Assembly (NCBI GenBank): GCA_016871175.1
Contig: VFZL01000009.1
Coordinates: forward strand, 62,001 to 126,000
From: Acidimicrobiia bacterium
Lineage (GTDB): Bacteria; Acidobacteriota; Vicinamibacteria; Vicinamibacterales; CAVVIG01
Length of the DNA: 64,000 nucleotides
Direction: 5' to 3'
Positions 30,449 to 39,724 of this stretch are shown here, one piece after another. Made by a program: the position numbers and the translations under genes. Under the pieces are notes generated by a model, which was not told where the DNA came from, did not search any database, and worked only from the letters and a program-made list of their open reading frames with translations. Position 1 is the stretch's first letter. Every line of letters begins with the position of its first letter.

Positions 30449-30909
30449 GCCAGCTTCCCCTGTTCGACGCCAACCCGTCACCCCCCGCCGGCAGGGCCCG
30501 GCTGCGGGAGATCGTCGCCTACACGGACGGTGGCGCGCGCGGCAACCCAGGACCTGCGGGCTACGGCGTGCGGATCGAGCGCCCCGACGGCACGCTCGTT
30601 GCGGAGTTCGGAGACTCGATTGGCGTCGCCACCAACAACGTGGCGGAGTACCGGGGCCTCATCGCGGCGCTCCAGTACGCGCACGACCGGGGCATCCCCC
30701 GCGTGCACGTTCGGTCCGATTCGCTCCTGCTGGTGCAGCAGATACTGGGCCGGTACAAAGTGAAGAACGCTGGCTTGCAGGCACTGCACGCTCGAGCGAC
30801 GCTCCTGGCGCGAGAGGTCGGTCGCGTCACCTACGAGCACGTCGGACGATCATCGAATGCGCACGCCGATCGCTTGGCCAACGCCGCTATGGACGCGGCT
30901 GGCACCTGA
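30445..30909 (+). CDS. Ribonuclease HI-family protein
   Basis: 154 aa. RNase H fold with the four carboxylates visible: D28 in YTDGGARGNPGPAG, E69 in NNVAEYRGLIAAL, D92 in VRSDSLLLVQQI and D142 in NAHADRLAN. It cleaves RNA in RNA-DNA hybrids. This compact form, without the E. coli basic protrusion, matches the RnhA/YpdQ-like group often placed after the zinc-ribbon gene. It starts with GTG 30445 in a 4-bp overlap. Its 3' end overlaps pgeF tail to tail by 23 bp. Confidence 0.93.
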   Translation: MSQLPLFDANPSPPAGRARLREIVAYTDGGARGNPGPAGYGVRIERPDGTLVAEFGDSIGVATNNVAEYRGLIAALQYAHDRGIPRVHVRSDSLLLVQQILGRYKVKNAGLQALHARATLLAREVGRVTYEHVGRSSNAHADRLANAAMDAAGT

Positions 30910-31753
30910 TCGCGCCGACGACCCGGCCGGCCGGAACCCCATCGCGGCGGTACGAGCACAACACCCGGGGATGGCTCGCGGTGCACAGCCCCGCCCCATA
31001 GATCTGGGCCTTCGGAACTCCAGCCTCCACGAGCTGGTCCGACGCCATCAGCCAGCCGTCGAAGAACCAGCGATCGGGACGCCGGGCGGCGGTGGCAAGC
31101 GGCGGCATCGGCTTGTTCAGGTTGCTCGCGTGGGGCTGTTCGAGAAACACGCGATCGAGGAGCGTGTTCGAGAAGTGGGTGCTCGCGAACGCATCCCGCA
31201 CGTCGGGGCCCACCTCGTAGCAGCACGCGCCTATGCTTGGCCCGAGCGCCACGATCACGTTGGCTGGCCGCGAGCCGAACGTCGTCTCCAAGGCCCGAAG
31301 CGCAACTTGTGGCACACGCGCCGCCATGCCTCGCCAGCCGGCGTGCGCAGCCGCGACCACGCCTGTCGCGCGGTCCACCATCAGCATCGGCACGCAGTCG
31401 GCTGCCTGCACGGCCGCAGCCGCGTCCGGCTCACCCAAGAGGATGATATCCGCCTCTGGACGAACACGATCAACCGCCGCGCGCGTCCCGACGATGACGG
31501 CGGCACCGTGCACCTGCGTGGCCCGCACAAGGCGATGCTGATCGATGGACAGCGCGTCAGTGACTTGGCGCCACGCCTCCTCGAGAGACGATTCGCCGGT
31601 CTCGGCCGTCGCGTCCCGTGCGCGGGCGCCAAGGGCCCACAGGGCCGTCGTGAACAGGTGAGGCGCGAACGGTTCGAGCGGCCGGCACACGAGGAACGGT
31701 CTTCGCTGCTGGTCTCGCCACTCGAACGAATCGCCGGGCAGAGGCAGGCTCAT
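30887..31753 (-). CDS. pgeF: Peptidoglycan editing factor PgeF / YfiH-family multicopper-type protein
   Basis: 288 aa. Family motifs are QVHGAAV, ADCVPMLMVDRATGVVAAAHAGWRGMA, and GPSIGACCYEVGPDV with the His/Cys/His zinc-site residues. PgeF removes L-Ser misincorporated in place of L-Ala in muropeptides; homologues were earlier called laccases or purine nucleoside phosphorylases. I chose ATG 31753, which leaves 18 bp to the divergent acpS start. The frame upstream is the antisense of acpS. Confidence 0.92.
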   Translation of the reverse strand: MSLPLPGDSFEWRDQQRRPFLVCRPLEPFAPHLFTTALWALGARARDATAETGESSLEEAWRQVTDALSIDQHRLVRATQVHGAAVIVGTRAAVDRVRPEADIILLGEPDAAAAVQAADCVPMLMVDRATGVVAAAHAGWRGMAARVPQVALRALETTFGSRPANVIVALGPSIGACCYEVGPDVRDAFASTHFSNTLLDRVFLEQPHASNLNKPMPPLATAARRPDRWFFDGWLMASDQLVEAGVPKAQIYGAGLCTASHPRVLCSYRRDGVPAGRVVGAIRCQPRP

Positions 31754-31771
31754 CCCACTATCATCACATCT

Positions 31772-32155
31772 ATGCCCGACATCATCGGCCTCGGCCTGGA
31801 TTCCACGGACATCCCACGCATAGAGGACGTGATCGGGCGCTGGGGAGAGCGCTTCGTGCAACGGATCTTCACCGAGGGGGAGATCACGTACTGCCGGCGG
31901 CGCCATCGCCCAGGGATTCATTTCGCGGGGCGATTCGCGGCGAAAGAAGCCACCATGAAAGCGCTCGGCACGGGTTTCTCGCACGACGTCTTCTGGCGAG
32001 ACATCGAGGTCGTGCGCCCTGGCGGCCCTCCGCGGCTCATCCTCCGCGGGGGGGCCCTTCGGCGATTCGAGATGATGGGTGGTGGATCCTCCCTCCTCAC
32101 CATCACGCATTCGGAGACCGTCGCGTTGGCGCAGGTCATCTTGCTCGGCCGGTGA
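31772..32155 (+). CDS. acpS: Holo-[acyl-carrier-protein] synthase
   Basis: 127 aa. Transfers 4'-phosphopantetheine from CoA to acyl carrier protein. GLGLDSTDIPRIE holds the first Mg-binding Asp, FTEGEITYC follows, and RFAAKEATMKALGTGF holds the second acidic ligand. The C-terminal SLLTITHSETVALAQVIL is typical. Length is normal. It starts at ATG 31772, divergent from pgeF with only 18 bp between start codons. Confidence 0.94.
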   Translation: MPDIIGLGLDSTDIPRIEDVIGRWGERFVQRIFTEGEITYCRRRHRPGIHFAGRFAAKEATMKALGTGFSHDVFWRDIEVVRPGGPPRLILRGGALRRFEMMGGGSSLLTITHSETVALAQVILLGR

Positions 32156-32344
32156 CCGCCGCGAGCAACCCCGGTTGTCGATTTCGACGCGCGCGAGGCA
32201 ACGATCGCGTCACCTGATCGTCTGCGGGTCGGCCAAACGACGGTCCATGTGTGACTTCCAGCCTCACCGCGGACGGCCAGCCTCGGGCATCCATCCTGCT
32301 CTCTCGAGCGATGGACCATACGGTCGGAACGGAGCGGATGAGAG

Positions 32345-32650
32345 ATGACGGTCAAGATCACACCGAACGACAAGGGAAACCCCGCGGGCAAGCTGGCTGA
32401 CGCAGAACTCCACTTCGTCGAGGGTCCCCTCGACGGACTCAAGCTGATTGGCTTTTCCGTGTGGGAACGGCGTGGCAGCTCAGGCAGCCGAAACGTCACC
32501 TTTCCTGCGCGACAGTACACGGTCAATGGCGAGCGCCGGAGCTACGCGCTGCTCCGTCCGGTCGTGGATACTACGGCTCAGAACAAGATTCGCGATCTCA
32601 TCCTCGAGGCGTTTCATGACTTTGAGGAGCGTGCGGCTCTGACACGCTAG
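32345..32650 (+). CDS. Small conserved protein resembling SpoVG
   Basis: 101 aa. ITPNDKGNPAGKLADAELHFVEG is followed by GLKLIGFSVWERRG, VTFPARQYTVNGERRSYALLRPVVD and QNKIRDLILEAFHDFEE. The order (basic strand, P-x-R-x4-G-E-R, then a C-terminal helix with I-R-D-L-I-L-E-A) parallels SpoVG, a small nucleic-acid-binding regulator, but identity is low and the assignment is inference. It starts at ATG 32345 after GGATGAGAG. The end overlaps the convergent radical SAM gene by 53 bp. The 189-bp gap before it (32156-32344) shows no gene. Confidence 0.7.
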   Translation: MTVKITPNDKGNPAGKLADAELHFVEGPLDGLKLIGFSVWERRGSSGSRNVTFPARQYTVNGERRSYALLRPVVDTTAQNKIRDLILEAFHDFEERAALTR

Positions 32651-34409
32651 GGGCCTCGTTCTGCCCGGCGATGGGCAGCAGCAGGTGCGCGTTCTCGTGT
32701 GCGCGCTTCGGCGGCAGCGTCCACTCGGCTCGGAGCGCCTTGTCGAACTCGGAGCGGTAGAACGCTGACTTCAAGCCACCGTCGATGATGTCCCACGGAA
32801 GGCAGGTGTCCGCGCTTCGGTCGCGGAAGATGAAGGCGTCTGTGTCGAGGTCGGCGTCCGCGACCGCCGCTCGCCAGTTCTGACCGTTGCGCTCAACGAC
32901 TTCAATGACGCGAGCGACGCGTCGGTCGCCAAGTGAAAGGAGAGCCTGATAGTACGAGTGTCGCTCCGACTTGATGTTGAAGTACACGTTGTCAAGATCC
33001 GCCATGAGACTGCGCAGACGCTTGATCTTGCGTTCGGTCGACGACGGGTCTTCCATCGGCATCCACTGGTACGCGGTGCCCGGCTTCGGCACCAGCGGGT
33101 TCACGCTCCCGACGATTCGGCCGAGGTGTCCGCGCCGCTTGGCGTGCTTCACCATACGGTCGCGCAGCGCGACGGTCAAGTCTCGCATGGCGACCAGGTC
33201 GTCGTCTGTTTCAGTGGGGAGGCCGATCATGAAGTAGAGTTTCAGGTTCTCGAATCCGGAGGCGAAGATGAGCTCGGCGCGATCGAGTATCTCCTCGTTC
33301 GTCACCGTCTTGTTGATGACGCGCCGCAACCGGTCCGATCCGGTCTCGGGCGCGATGGTGACGCTCCGCTCACCGCTGGCTTGCAGCACGGAGAGGATCG
33401 TCTCGGTGAGGTCGTCGAGACGAAGAGAAGCCGGGCTGATTGAATAGCCCATCTCGTAAAGGCGTCGCAAGATGCGCTCGATGTCCGGGTGGTCGCAGAG
33501 CGCGATCGACACCAGGCCGACACGACTGGCGTGCGATCGCGCGGCCTGTGCGAGCGCGAGAATGCGCTCGGTCGGAAACGCGCGGACCGGGAGGTAGTTG
33601 TAGCCGGCCCAGCAGAAGCGACACAGGTTCGCACAGCCGCGGACGACCTCCACGAGAAGCCGCGATCCAAACTCGGTTTCGGGCGTGAAGATTGTCGTCG
33701 CGGGCGGATCGAGCGCGTCGGTGACTTTGACCGCCGCCTTTCGGACCGGCACAGGAGCGCCGCGTCCGCCGACCGGGGTCCAGCCGATCAGCCGACCGTG
33801 CTCGTCGGAGCTGGGCTCGTAGAACGACGGGACGTAGAATCCGCGCTCCGACGAAAGCCGTTCGAGCAAGCTCTGGCGGTCTGGGGCTTCGCGAAGGGCG
33901 CGGACGAGAGCCGGGATCAGCGCTTCGCCCTCGCCTGCCGCGACGACGTCCGCGAAGGGGGCGAGCGGCTCGGGGTTGACGAACGTGACGGCACCGCCGA
34001 TGACGACGAGCGGGTCACGCGGGGATCGCTCCGCGGCCCTCGCCTGCAGGCCCGCCATGCGGAGCAGGGTGAGCACGTTGACGTAGTCCCACTCGAACGA
34101 GACGGAGAAGGCGACGACGTCGAAGTCCCCGACCGGCGTTCCTGACTCGACGGTCACAATCGGTGTGCGCGAGGCTCGCAGCTGCGCGAGTTCCTGCTTG
34201 GGCGGCAGGAAGAATCGTTCGCACACCAGGTCCGCCTCGGCGTTGAGAAGTCGGTAAATGGTCTGGAAACCGAGGTTGGACATGCCAACCCAGTAGGTGT
34301 TGGGAAACGCCAGGGCCACACGCACACAGTCCGCGTGTGGCTTCAGGGTGTAGCCGACTTCTTTGGCGAGGATGGACCGTGCGCGTTCGCGCTGTTGCCA
34401 AATGCTCAC
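32598..34409 (-). CDS. B12-binding radical SAM protein (TIGR03960-like)
   Basis: About 603 aa from GTG 34409 (VSIWQQRERARSILAKEVGY). The cobalamin-binding-like N-terminal domain has RVALAFPNTYWVGMSNLGFQTIY, SFEWDYVNVLTLL and GGAVTFVNPEPLAPFAD. The radical SAM core has GCANLCRFCWAGYNYLP (C-x3-C-x2-C) and later APETGSDRLRRVINK and MIGLPTETDDD. The substrate is unknown; homologues commonly lie by TIGR03936/ribonuclease E-G genes, which are not seen here. It lies 211 bp after ftsZ on the same strand, so it may be the last dcw transcript gene. The exact start is uncertain because the frame is open further upstream. Confidence 0.87.
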   Translation of the reverse strand: MSIWQQRERARSILAKEVGYTLKPHADCVRVALAFPNTYWVGMSNLGFQTIYRLLNAEADLVCERFFLPPKQELAQLRASRTPIVTVESGTPVGDFDVVAFSVSFEWDYVNVLTLLRMAGLQARAAERSPRDPLVVIGGAVTFVNPEPLAPFADVVAAGEGEALIPALVRALREAPDRQSLLERLSSERGFYVPSFYEPSSDEHGRLIGWTPVGGRGAPVPVRKAAVKVTDALDPPATTIFTPETEFGSRLLVEVVRGCANLCRFCWAGYNYLPVRAFPTERILALAQAARSHASRVGLVSIALCDHPDIERILRRLYEMGYSISPASLRLDDLTETILSVLQASGERSVTIAPETGSDRLRRVINKTVTNEEILDRAELIFASGFENLKLYFMIGLPTETDDDLVAMRDLTVALRDRMVKHAKRRGHLGRIVGSVNPLVPKPGTAYQWMPMEDPSSTERKIKRLRSLMADLDNVYFNIKSERHSYYQALLSLGDRRVARVIEVVERNGQNWRAAVADADLDTDAFIFRDRSADTCLPWDIIDGGLKSAFYRSEFDKALRAEWTLPPKRAHENAHLLLPIAGQNEAPSVSEPHAPQSHETPRG

Positions 34410-34620
34410 AAATACTCGAACGGCAGGCGGCCGTGACCGGCCCACAGTCGCAGGCCTTACCGCGACCCGAGCGCGACGAAATTGGCACGAAGACGCTGAC
34501 GCTCTGGCGACGGCGCTCGGGAATTCCGTGGGTGTATCTAGTGTATCACCGGCGACCCCCGGCGACGGGCGCAGCTGAGCCGCCCGCGGTCGAGGGACAC
34601 CTCCGTGCCGCCACCCGCGA

Positions 34621-35931
34621 TCAGCTCTCCTGGCGCCGCAGAAACGCTGGAACGTCGAAGTTCGAGGGCGGGTCGCCGGCGTCACCCAGGTCGCCGGGGC
34701 CGCTCGAAAGGGACGACAGGCCAGCGCCCACGGCCGTCGGCAGCTCGAACAAGGGCTTCCGCGCGCCCGGCATTCGGAAGGCGGCAGATGATCGGTCGAC
34801 GGTGAGGGAGGGCGGGCCAGGCAGCGGCGCGGGCTCCGCGCGCAGACGCGCCACGTCAGCGTAATGGCTCATGTCCACCGGGGTCTCCGCGTTGGCGTTG
34901 GGTCGAATCCCGTCCGAGTTGACCGCACCGAACCCTGTCGCGATCACCGTGATCTTCACCTTGCCCTTGAGCGCCGGGTCCACGACCGCGCCAAAGATGA
35001 TGTTGGCGTCTTCGTCGGCGGCCTCCTGGACGATCGTGGAGGCGGAGCTCACCTCGATGAGCGAGAGGTCCGGACCACCCGTGATATTGATGATCACGCC
35101 TCGTGCCCCGTTGACGTTGGCGCCTTCCAAGAGCGGACTGGAGATCGCCCGGCGGGCGGCTTCGATCGCGCGATCGCCCCCCTCCGACACACCGGTGCCC
35201 ATCATGGCGAAGCCCATGCCGGACATGATGGTTTTGACGTCGGCAAAGTCGAGGTTGATGAGGCCCGGCACCAGGATCAGATCCGAGATCCCCTGAATGG
35301 CCTGCCGCAGCACATCGTCGGCCGTGCTGAACGCATCGGTCAGCGAGGTGGTCTGGTCGATGATCGAGAGCAGCCGTTCGTTCGGAATCGTGATGATGGT
35401 GTCGACACAGTCACGCAGCGCATCCAGGCCGCGCTCGGCCTGCAGCATGCGCTTCCGGCCTTCGAACTTGAACGGCTTGGTCACCACGGCCACGGTCAAG
35501 GCGCCGAGCTCGCTGGCCAGGCTCGCGATGACGGGAGCGGCACCGGTCCCGGTCCCGCCGCCAAGCCCGGTGGTGACGAAGATCATGTCGGCTCCATCAA
35601 GCGCCTGGATGATCTTGTCGGTGTCTTCGAGGGCAGCCGAGCGGCCGACGTTCGGGTCGGCACCAGCGCCCAACCCTTTCGTCAGCTTCGATCCGATCTG
35701 AAGTCTCACCGACGCAGCGTTGTTGCGCAACGCCTGCACGTCCGTGTTGGCGACGATGAACTCGACGCCGTCGAGGCCTTGTCGCGCCATCCGATTCACG
35801 GCGTTGCCGCCGCCGCCTCCCACCCCAATCACCTTGATGCGGGCGCCCACGTTGATTTCTTCTTCGAGTCGCAACCGGAATTGCGAATCCTGAAGCGTGT
35901 TGGAGTCAACTGGGCGATCAACGTCGGACAT
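34621..35931 (-). CDS. ftsZ: Cell division protein FtsZ
   Basis: 436 aa tubulin-like GTPase forming the Z ring. [17 protein letters not shown], the tubulin signature [11 protein letters not shown], the synergy T7 loop [15 protein letters not shown] and the C-terminal domain are intact. After about residue 340 a Pro/Ala-rich linker leads to a terminal peptide ([13 protein letters not shown]), the usual FtsA-binding tail. The start is ATG 35931, preceded by GGGGAGAG; the ftsA stop is 65 bp upstream. Last gene of the dcw cluster. Confidence 0.97.
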   Translation of the reverse strand: MSDVDRPVDSNTLQDSQFRLRLEEEINVGARIKVIGVGGGGGNAVNRMARQGLDGVEFIVANTDVQALRNNAASVRLQIGSKLTKGLGAGADPNVGRSAALEDTDKIIQALDGADMIFVTTGLGGGTGTGAAPVIASLASELGALTVAVVTKPFKFEGRKRMLQAERGLDALRDCVDTIITIPNERLLSIIDQTTSLTDAFSTADDVLRQAIQGISDLILVPGLINLDFADVKTIMSGMGFAMMGTGVSEGGDRAIEAARRAISSPLLEGANVNGARGVIINITGGPDLSLIEVSSASTIVQEAADEDANIIFGAVVDPALKGKVKITVIATGFGAVNSDGIRPNANAETPVDMSHYADVARLRAEPAPLPGPPSLTVDRSSAAFRMPGARKPLFELPTAVGAGLSSLSSGPGDLGDAGDPPSNFDVPAFLRRQES

Positions 35932-35996
35932 CGTCTCTCCCCTGTGCGCGGGCCTTCGATCCCGCACGTCAAGCAGGCTCACCGCCTGCGGGTAGC

Positions 35997-37235
35997 TCAG
36001 AAGAACTCTTTGAAGAACGAGCGCAGCGCCACGGCCGCGCGCGCCAATGCTCCTTGTCCGATGGGCGCTCGGCCGAAGTCGCCCACCACGTTGCGATACG
36101 CGTACTGCACCAGACCCACGCCCGTCGCGAACGTCGGGCTGTTCACGTGATCGGCCAGTCCGCCGACGTCGCCGGGGCAGCCGCGTCGAATCGGTAGATC
36201 GAAGATTTGCTCGGCGATTTCCGGCATCCCATCCAGGATCGCACCGCCTCCGGTCAGCACGATGCCCGAGTTCAGGCTCTTCTCGTACCCCGCTCGCCGG
36301 ATCTCGTCCCACACCATGTGGAAGATCTCCTCCGCGCGGGGCTGCAGAATCTCCGACAAGATCCTTCGCGCCATCACGCGCGGCTTGCGGCCGCCAACGC
36401 TCGCCACCTCCATCGTCTCGTCTTCGTCGACGAGTGACGTCAGCACACAGCCGCACTTGCGCTTGACCTTCTCCGCGTCCGGTACGGGGGTTCGCAGCCC
36501 GACGGCGATGTCGTTCGTGAAGTGGTCGCCTCCGAGTTCCACCACCGCCGTGTGCCACAGACTCCCTCTTTCGTAGATCGCGATGTCCGTAGTCCCGCCG
36601 CCGATATCGACCAGCGCGACGCCTAGGTCCTTCTCGTCCTGCGTCAGCACCGCCTCGGAGGCCGCGAGCTGCTCGACCACCGTTTCCGCAACCTGCGCGC
36701 CAGCGCGATTGACGCAGGCCACGATGTTCTGCGTGGAGCTCTGGCTGCCGGTGACGATGTGTACGTTGACCTCCAGCCGCGTCCCCGTCATCCCGACCGG
36801 CGACGCAATACCATCCTGTTCATCGACCACGAAGTCCTGCGGCAGCACGTGGAGGATCTCCCGTCCGGTGGGGAGCGACACCGCCTTGGCCGCGTCGATC
36901 GCCCGCCGCACGTCCTCGCGCGTGATCTCCCTGTTCTTGCCTGCGACCGCAATCACGCCCCGACTGTTGAACCCTTTGATGTGCGGCCCGGACAACCCGA
37001 GGTGCACCGTATCGATCTCGACGCCGGCCATCAGCTCGGCTTCTTCGATCGCCTTCTTGATCGATTCGACGGCAGCCTCCAGGTTCACGACGACGCCGCG
37101 GCGAATGCCACGCGACTCGGCCACGCCCAAGCCCACGATGTCGAGCCCCTCGTGGTCCATGGTTTCGCCGACCACCGCCGCGACCTTGGAGGTGCCGACA
37201 TCGAGCCCGACCAGGTAGCGCTCCCTACGCCCCAA
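35997..37235 (-). CDS. ftsA: Cell division protein FtsA
   Basis: About 412 aa actin-like ATPase tethering FtsZ to the membrane. [18 protein letters not shown] (phosphate 1), the SHS2 domain, [20 protein letters not shown] (phosphate 2) and [20 protein letters not shown] are present. The C-terminus ends with an amphipathic helix rich in Phe and basic residues ([12 protein letters not shown]). I place the start at TTG 37235, which has GGAGG 6 nt upstream; no ATG or GTG in frame gives a normal N-terminus. The gap to ftsQ is 22 bp. Confidence 0.93.
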   Translation of the reverse strand: MGRRERYLVGLDVGTSKVAAVVGETMDHEGLDIVGLGVAESRGIRRGVVVNLEAAVESIKKAIEEAELMAGVEIDTVHLGLSGPHIKGFNSRGVIAVAGKNREITREDVRRAIDAAKAVSLPTGREILHVLPQDFVVDEQDGIASPVGMTGTRLEVNVHIVTGSQSSTQNIVACVNRAGAQVAETVVEQLAASEAVLTQDEKDLGVALVDIGGGTTDIAIYERGSLWHTAVVELGGDHFTNDIAVGLRTPVPDAEKVKRKCGCVLTSLVDEDETMEVASVGGRKPRVMARRILSEILQPRAEEIFHMVWDEIRRAGYEKSLNSGIVLTGGGAILDGMPEIAEQIFDLPIRRGCPGDVGGLADHVNSPTFATGVGLVQYAYRNVVGDFGRAPIGQGALARAAVALRSFFKEFF

Positions 37236-37257
37236 CGTGCCTCCGTGCCCGCATTCC

Positions 37258-38307
37258 CTAACGCCTCGGCGCGTGCGGACGCTTGGCGCCTGCCCGCGTG
37301 CTCGCGATCGCAGCCCGCCGCCCGTGGGACAATTCCGTGGAATCGGACACTGTCTCCTGCTCCATACCCGGCGCGACCGCCAACGGGGCCCTGGAGACAA
37401 CGTTCGCTCGCGTCGGAAGGGGAGCCTCGGTCGTGGCGCTCGAGTGGCGCGCCCGTCCTGCGGCTCCCTGCGGCCGACTCACCCCCCCGCGTGCGGAGCG
37501 CACGGGTCCGACGAACACCCGGCTGCCGAACCGTAAGTCGACGTACTCGATATCCGGAACCGTCTCCCGCAGCCGATCGGCGAGCTGAAGATACGACTCC
37601 ACGCGCTGCTGGAACGACTCGTCGCCGAGATACAGCACGGCTGGGTCGCCCGTCAGGGTGACATGGGCGTTGTACGGGTCGGCGACGTCGATCTGCGACA
37701 CCCGCTTCGCGACGTCGGGATTGCTCCGCAGAGACGTCACCACGCGCGCCGCCAGCGCCGCACGCGGCTGGTCGGCCTGCACGCCCGGGCCGGGCTGCGA
37801 AACGGCGATGCCATCGACGAGCGGCAAATCGAAGCTCGCATACCTCGGTCCGAAGTGATCGATGATGATGCCCTGGTCATCCACGAGGAACAGCCGACCG
37901 TCGACGCGCGCGATGATGGCCGGCAGGCGTTCCGACACGACAATCTCCACCGTCGACGGTAGCGATCGACGCAACGCGGCGTCGCGGACCCACGGAGACT
38001 TGAGCAATCGCCCTCGCCACGCCTCGAGGTTGGTCCAGACCAGGTTCTGACCTTTGAGTCCCTCCACGGCTTCGAGCACCTTGGCACTTGGCACTCGCTC
38101 GTTGCCGGTGACTACGAGGCGATCGATCTGGAGCATTCGCGCGTGCATCACCACTTCGCTTCCTCGATAGGCCGCGAACGCGACGATCAGCAGCAGGAGG
38201 CCCGTGATGCCCGCGTACCGCAGCAGGACACGCCAGCGACGCCTGCGCCCGGGCTTGACGTGCGCGCGACGAAAGCGCCGATCGGCGGGAGCGGCGACCT
38301 GGCTCAT
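37258..38307 (-). CDS. ftsQ: Cell division protein FtsQ
   Basis: 349 aa. A short basic cytoplasmic N-terminus is followed by one transmembrane helix (about residues 29-50). Then come a POTRA domain (LQIDRLVVTGNERVPSAKVLEAVEGLKGQNLV), the FtsQ domain (PWVRDAALRRSLPSTVEIVVSERLPAII through the LVDDQGIIIDHFGP segment), and a long Arg/Ala-rich tail of about 80 residues absent from E. coli FtsQ. It links FtsL/FtsB-type proteins to the divisome. ATG 38307 overlaps the murC stop by 4 bp. Confidence 0.92.
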   Translation of the reverse strand: MSQVAAPADRRFRRAHVKPGRRRRWRVLLRYAGITGLLLLIVAFAAYRGSEVVMHARMLQIDRLVVTGNERVPSAKVLEAVEGLKGQNLVWTNLEAWRGRLLKSPWVRDAALRRSLPSTVEIVVSERLPAIIARVDGRLFLVDDQGIIIDHFGPRYASFDLPLVDGIAVSQPGPGVQADQPRAALAARVVTSLRSNPDVAKRVSQIDVADPYNAHVTLTGDPAVLYLGDESFQQRVESYLQLADRLRETVPDIEYVDLRFGSRVFVGPVRSARGGVSRPQGAAGRARHSSATTEAPLPTRANVVSRAPLAVAPGMEQETVSDSTELSHGRRAAIASTRAGAKRPHAPRR

Positions 38308-39713
38308 GACGTTCCACCCAATGCGCGCATCAGTCGATCCGGGAGCGTGCCTATCGATCCGGCGCCCAGCGTGATCACCACGTCACCCTTGGTGGCGACT
38401 CTCGCCACCGCGTCTGGTACGTCGTCCAGGCGCGGCACGAAGTCCACGGGCACACCGATCGCCGAGCGAATCGTCGTCGCCAGCGTTTCGGCGCTGATCC
38501 CCGCGATCGGCTCCTCGCCGGCGGAATAGATGTCGGTGAGGATCACGCGGTCCGCGCCCCCAAACGCGAGGCCGAACTCACGAAGCAGCGCCTTCGTGCG
38601 ACTGTACCGGTGCGGTTGAAACACCACGAGGATCCGGCGTCGGAGATCCTGCGCCGCCGCTAGGACCGCGGCAATCTCCGTGGGGTGGTGGCCGTAATCG
38701 TCCACGACCAGGATGCCGTTTGGTTCACCTCGAACCTCGAAACGCCGTTCCGCGCCCTTGAACTCGTGCAGGCCAGAGGCGATCCGCTCGAACGGCACAT
38801 CGAGCTCCAGCCCAACCGCCACGGTCGCCAATGCGTTGAGCAGATTGTGCCGACCTGGTACCTGAAGCGCGATCTCGCCCAGCATCACCCCTGGCGCCGG
38901 CCGCCGTGCGCAGGCACGGCGATGCACACGCGCCGACACGGTCATCGGTCCGTGCGCACCCACGCTCACGTTGTCGGCGGTAATCTCGGCGTCCGGAGAC
39001 GACAGGCCGTAGGTAATGACACGCCGCGTCATTCGCGGAAGCGCCTCGGCCAGATGCGGATCGTCCGCGCAAGCGACCACCGCACCGTAGAAGGGCACTC
39101 TGTTCGCGAAATCCACGAAGGCCTGCTGCAACTCGGCGAAGCCGCCGTAGCTCTCGAGGTGCTCGTAGTCGATGTTGGTGATCACAGCCATCGTCGGCAA
39201 CAAGTGGAGAAACGACCGATCGCTTTCGTCCGCTTCAGCCACCATGACCTCACCCCGTCCGATCCGCGCGTTGCTGCCGAACGCACTCAATCGGCCGCCG
39301 ATGACCGCGGTTGGGTCGAGCCCTGCCCGTTCGAGCACGAACGCGATCATGGACGTCGTCGTCGTCTTGCCATGCGCCCCCGCCACCGCGACCGCATAGC
39401 GGAGGCGCATCAGCTCCGCAAGCATCTCGGCTCGCGGGATCACCGGCACACCGCGGCGCCGCGCTTCCACGACCTCGGCGTTCGACGGCTTCACTGCGGA
39501 AGACATCACCACCACGTCCGCCTCGCCAACGTGAGCCCCGTCATGTCCGACTCGGACCTTGATGCCCAGCATCTCGAGGCGGTCGGTCACCGCCGAGCGC
39601 CTCGCATCCGATCCGCTCACCATGTACCCGAGGTTGGCCAGCAGCTCGGCGATACCGCTCATGCCGATCCCGCCCACCCCGATGAAGTGCACGCGTCGAG
39701 TCTTGCCCAGCAC
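38304..39713 (-). CDS. murC: UDP-N-acetylmuramate--L-alanine ligase
   Basis: 469 aa Mur ligase adding L-Ala to UDP-MurNAc. VHFIGVGGIGMSGIAELL (Rossmann-like N-terminal), AVAGAHGKTTTTSMIA (P-loop), the EADESDRSF and NIDYEHLESYGGF motifs, VVDDYGHHPTEIAAVLAA and FQPHRYSRTKALL are all diagnostic. The start is GTG 39713, 11 bp after the murG stop; the frame upstream reads the murG antisense phase and is not MurC-like. No murB or ddl follows; ftsQ comes directly. Confidence 0.95.
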   Translation of the reverse strand: MLGKTRRVHFIGVGGIGMSGIAELLANLGYMVSGSDARRSAVTDRLEMLGIKVRVGHDGAHVGEADVVVMSSAVKPSNAEVVEARRRGVPVIPRAEMLAELMRLRYAVAVAGAHGKTTTTSMIAFVLERAGLDPTAVIGGRLSAFGSNARIGRGEVMVAEADESDRSFLHLLPTMAVITNIDYEHLESYGGFAELQQAFVDFANRVPFYGAVVACADDPHLAEALPRMTRRVITYGLSSPDAEITADNVSVGAHGPMTVSARVHRRACARRPAPGVMLGEIALQVPGRHNLLNALATVAVGLELDVPFERIASGLHEFKGAERRFEVRGEPNGILVVDDYGHHPTEIAAVLAAAQDLRRRILVVFQPHRYSRTKALLREFGLAFGGADRVILTDIYSAGEEPIAGISAETLATTIRSAIGVPVDFVPRLDDVPDAVARVATKGDVVITLGAGSIGTLPDRLMRALGGTS

Positions 39714-39724
39714 GGCCGTGTCCG

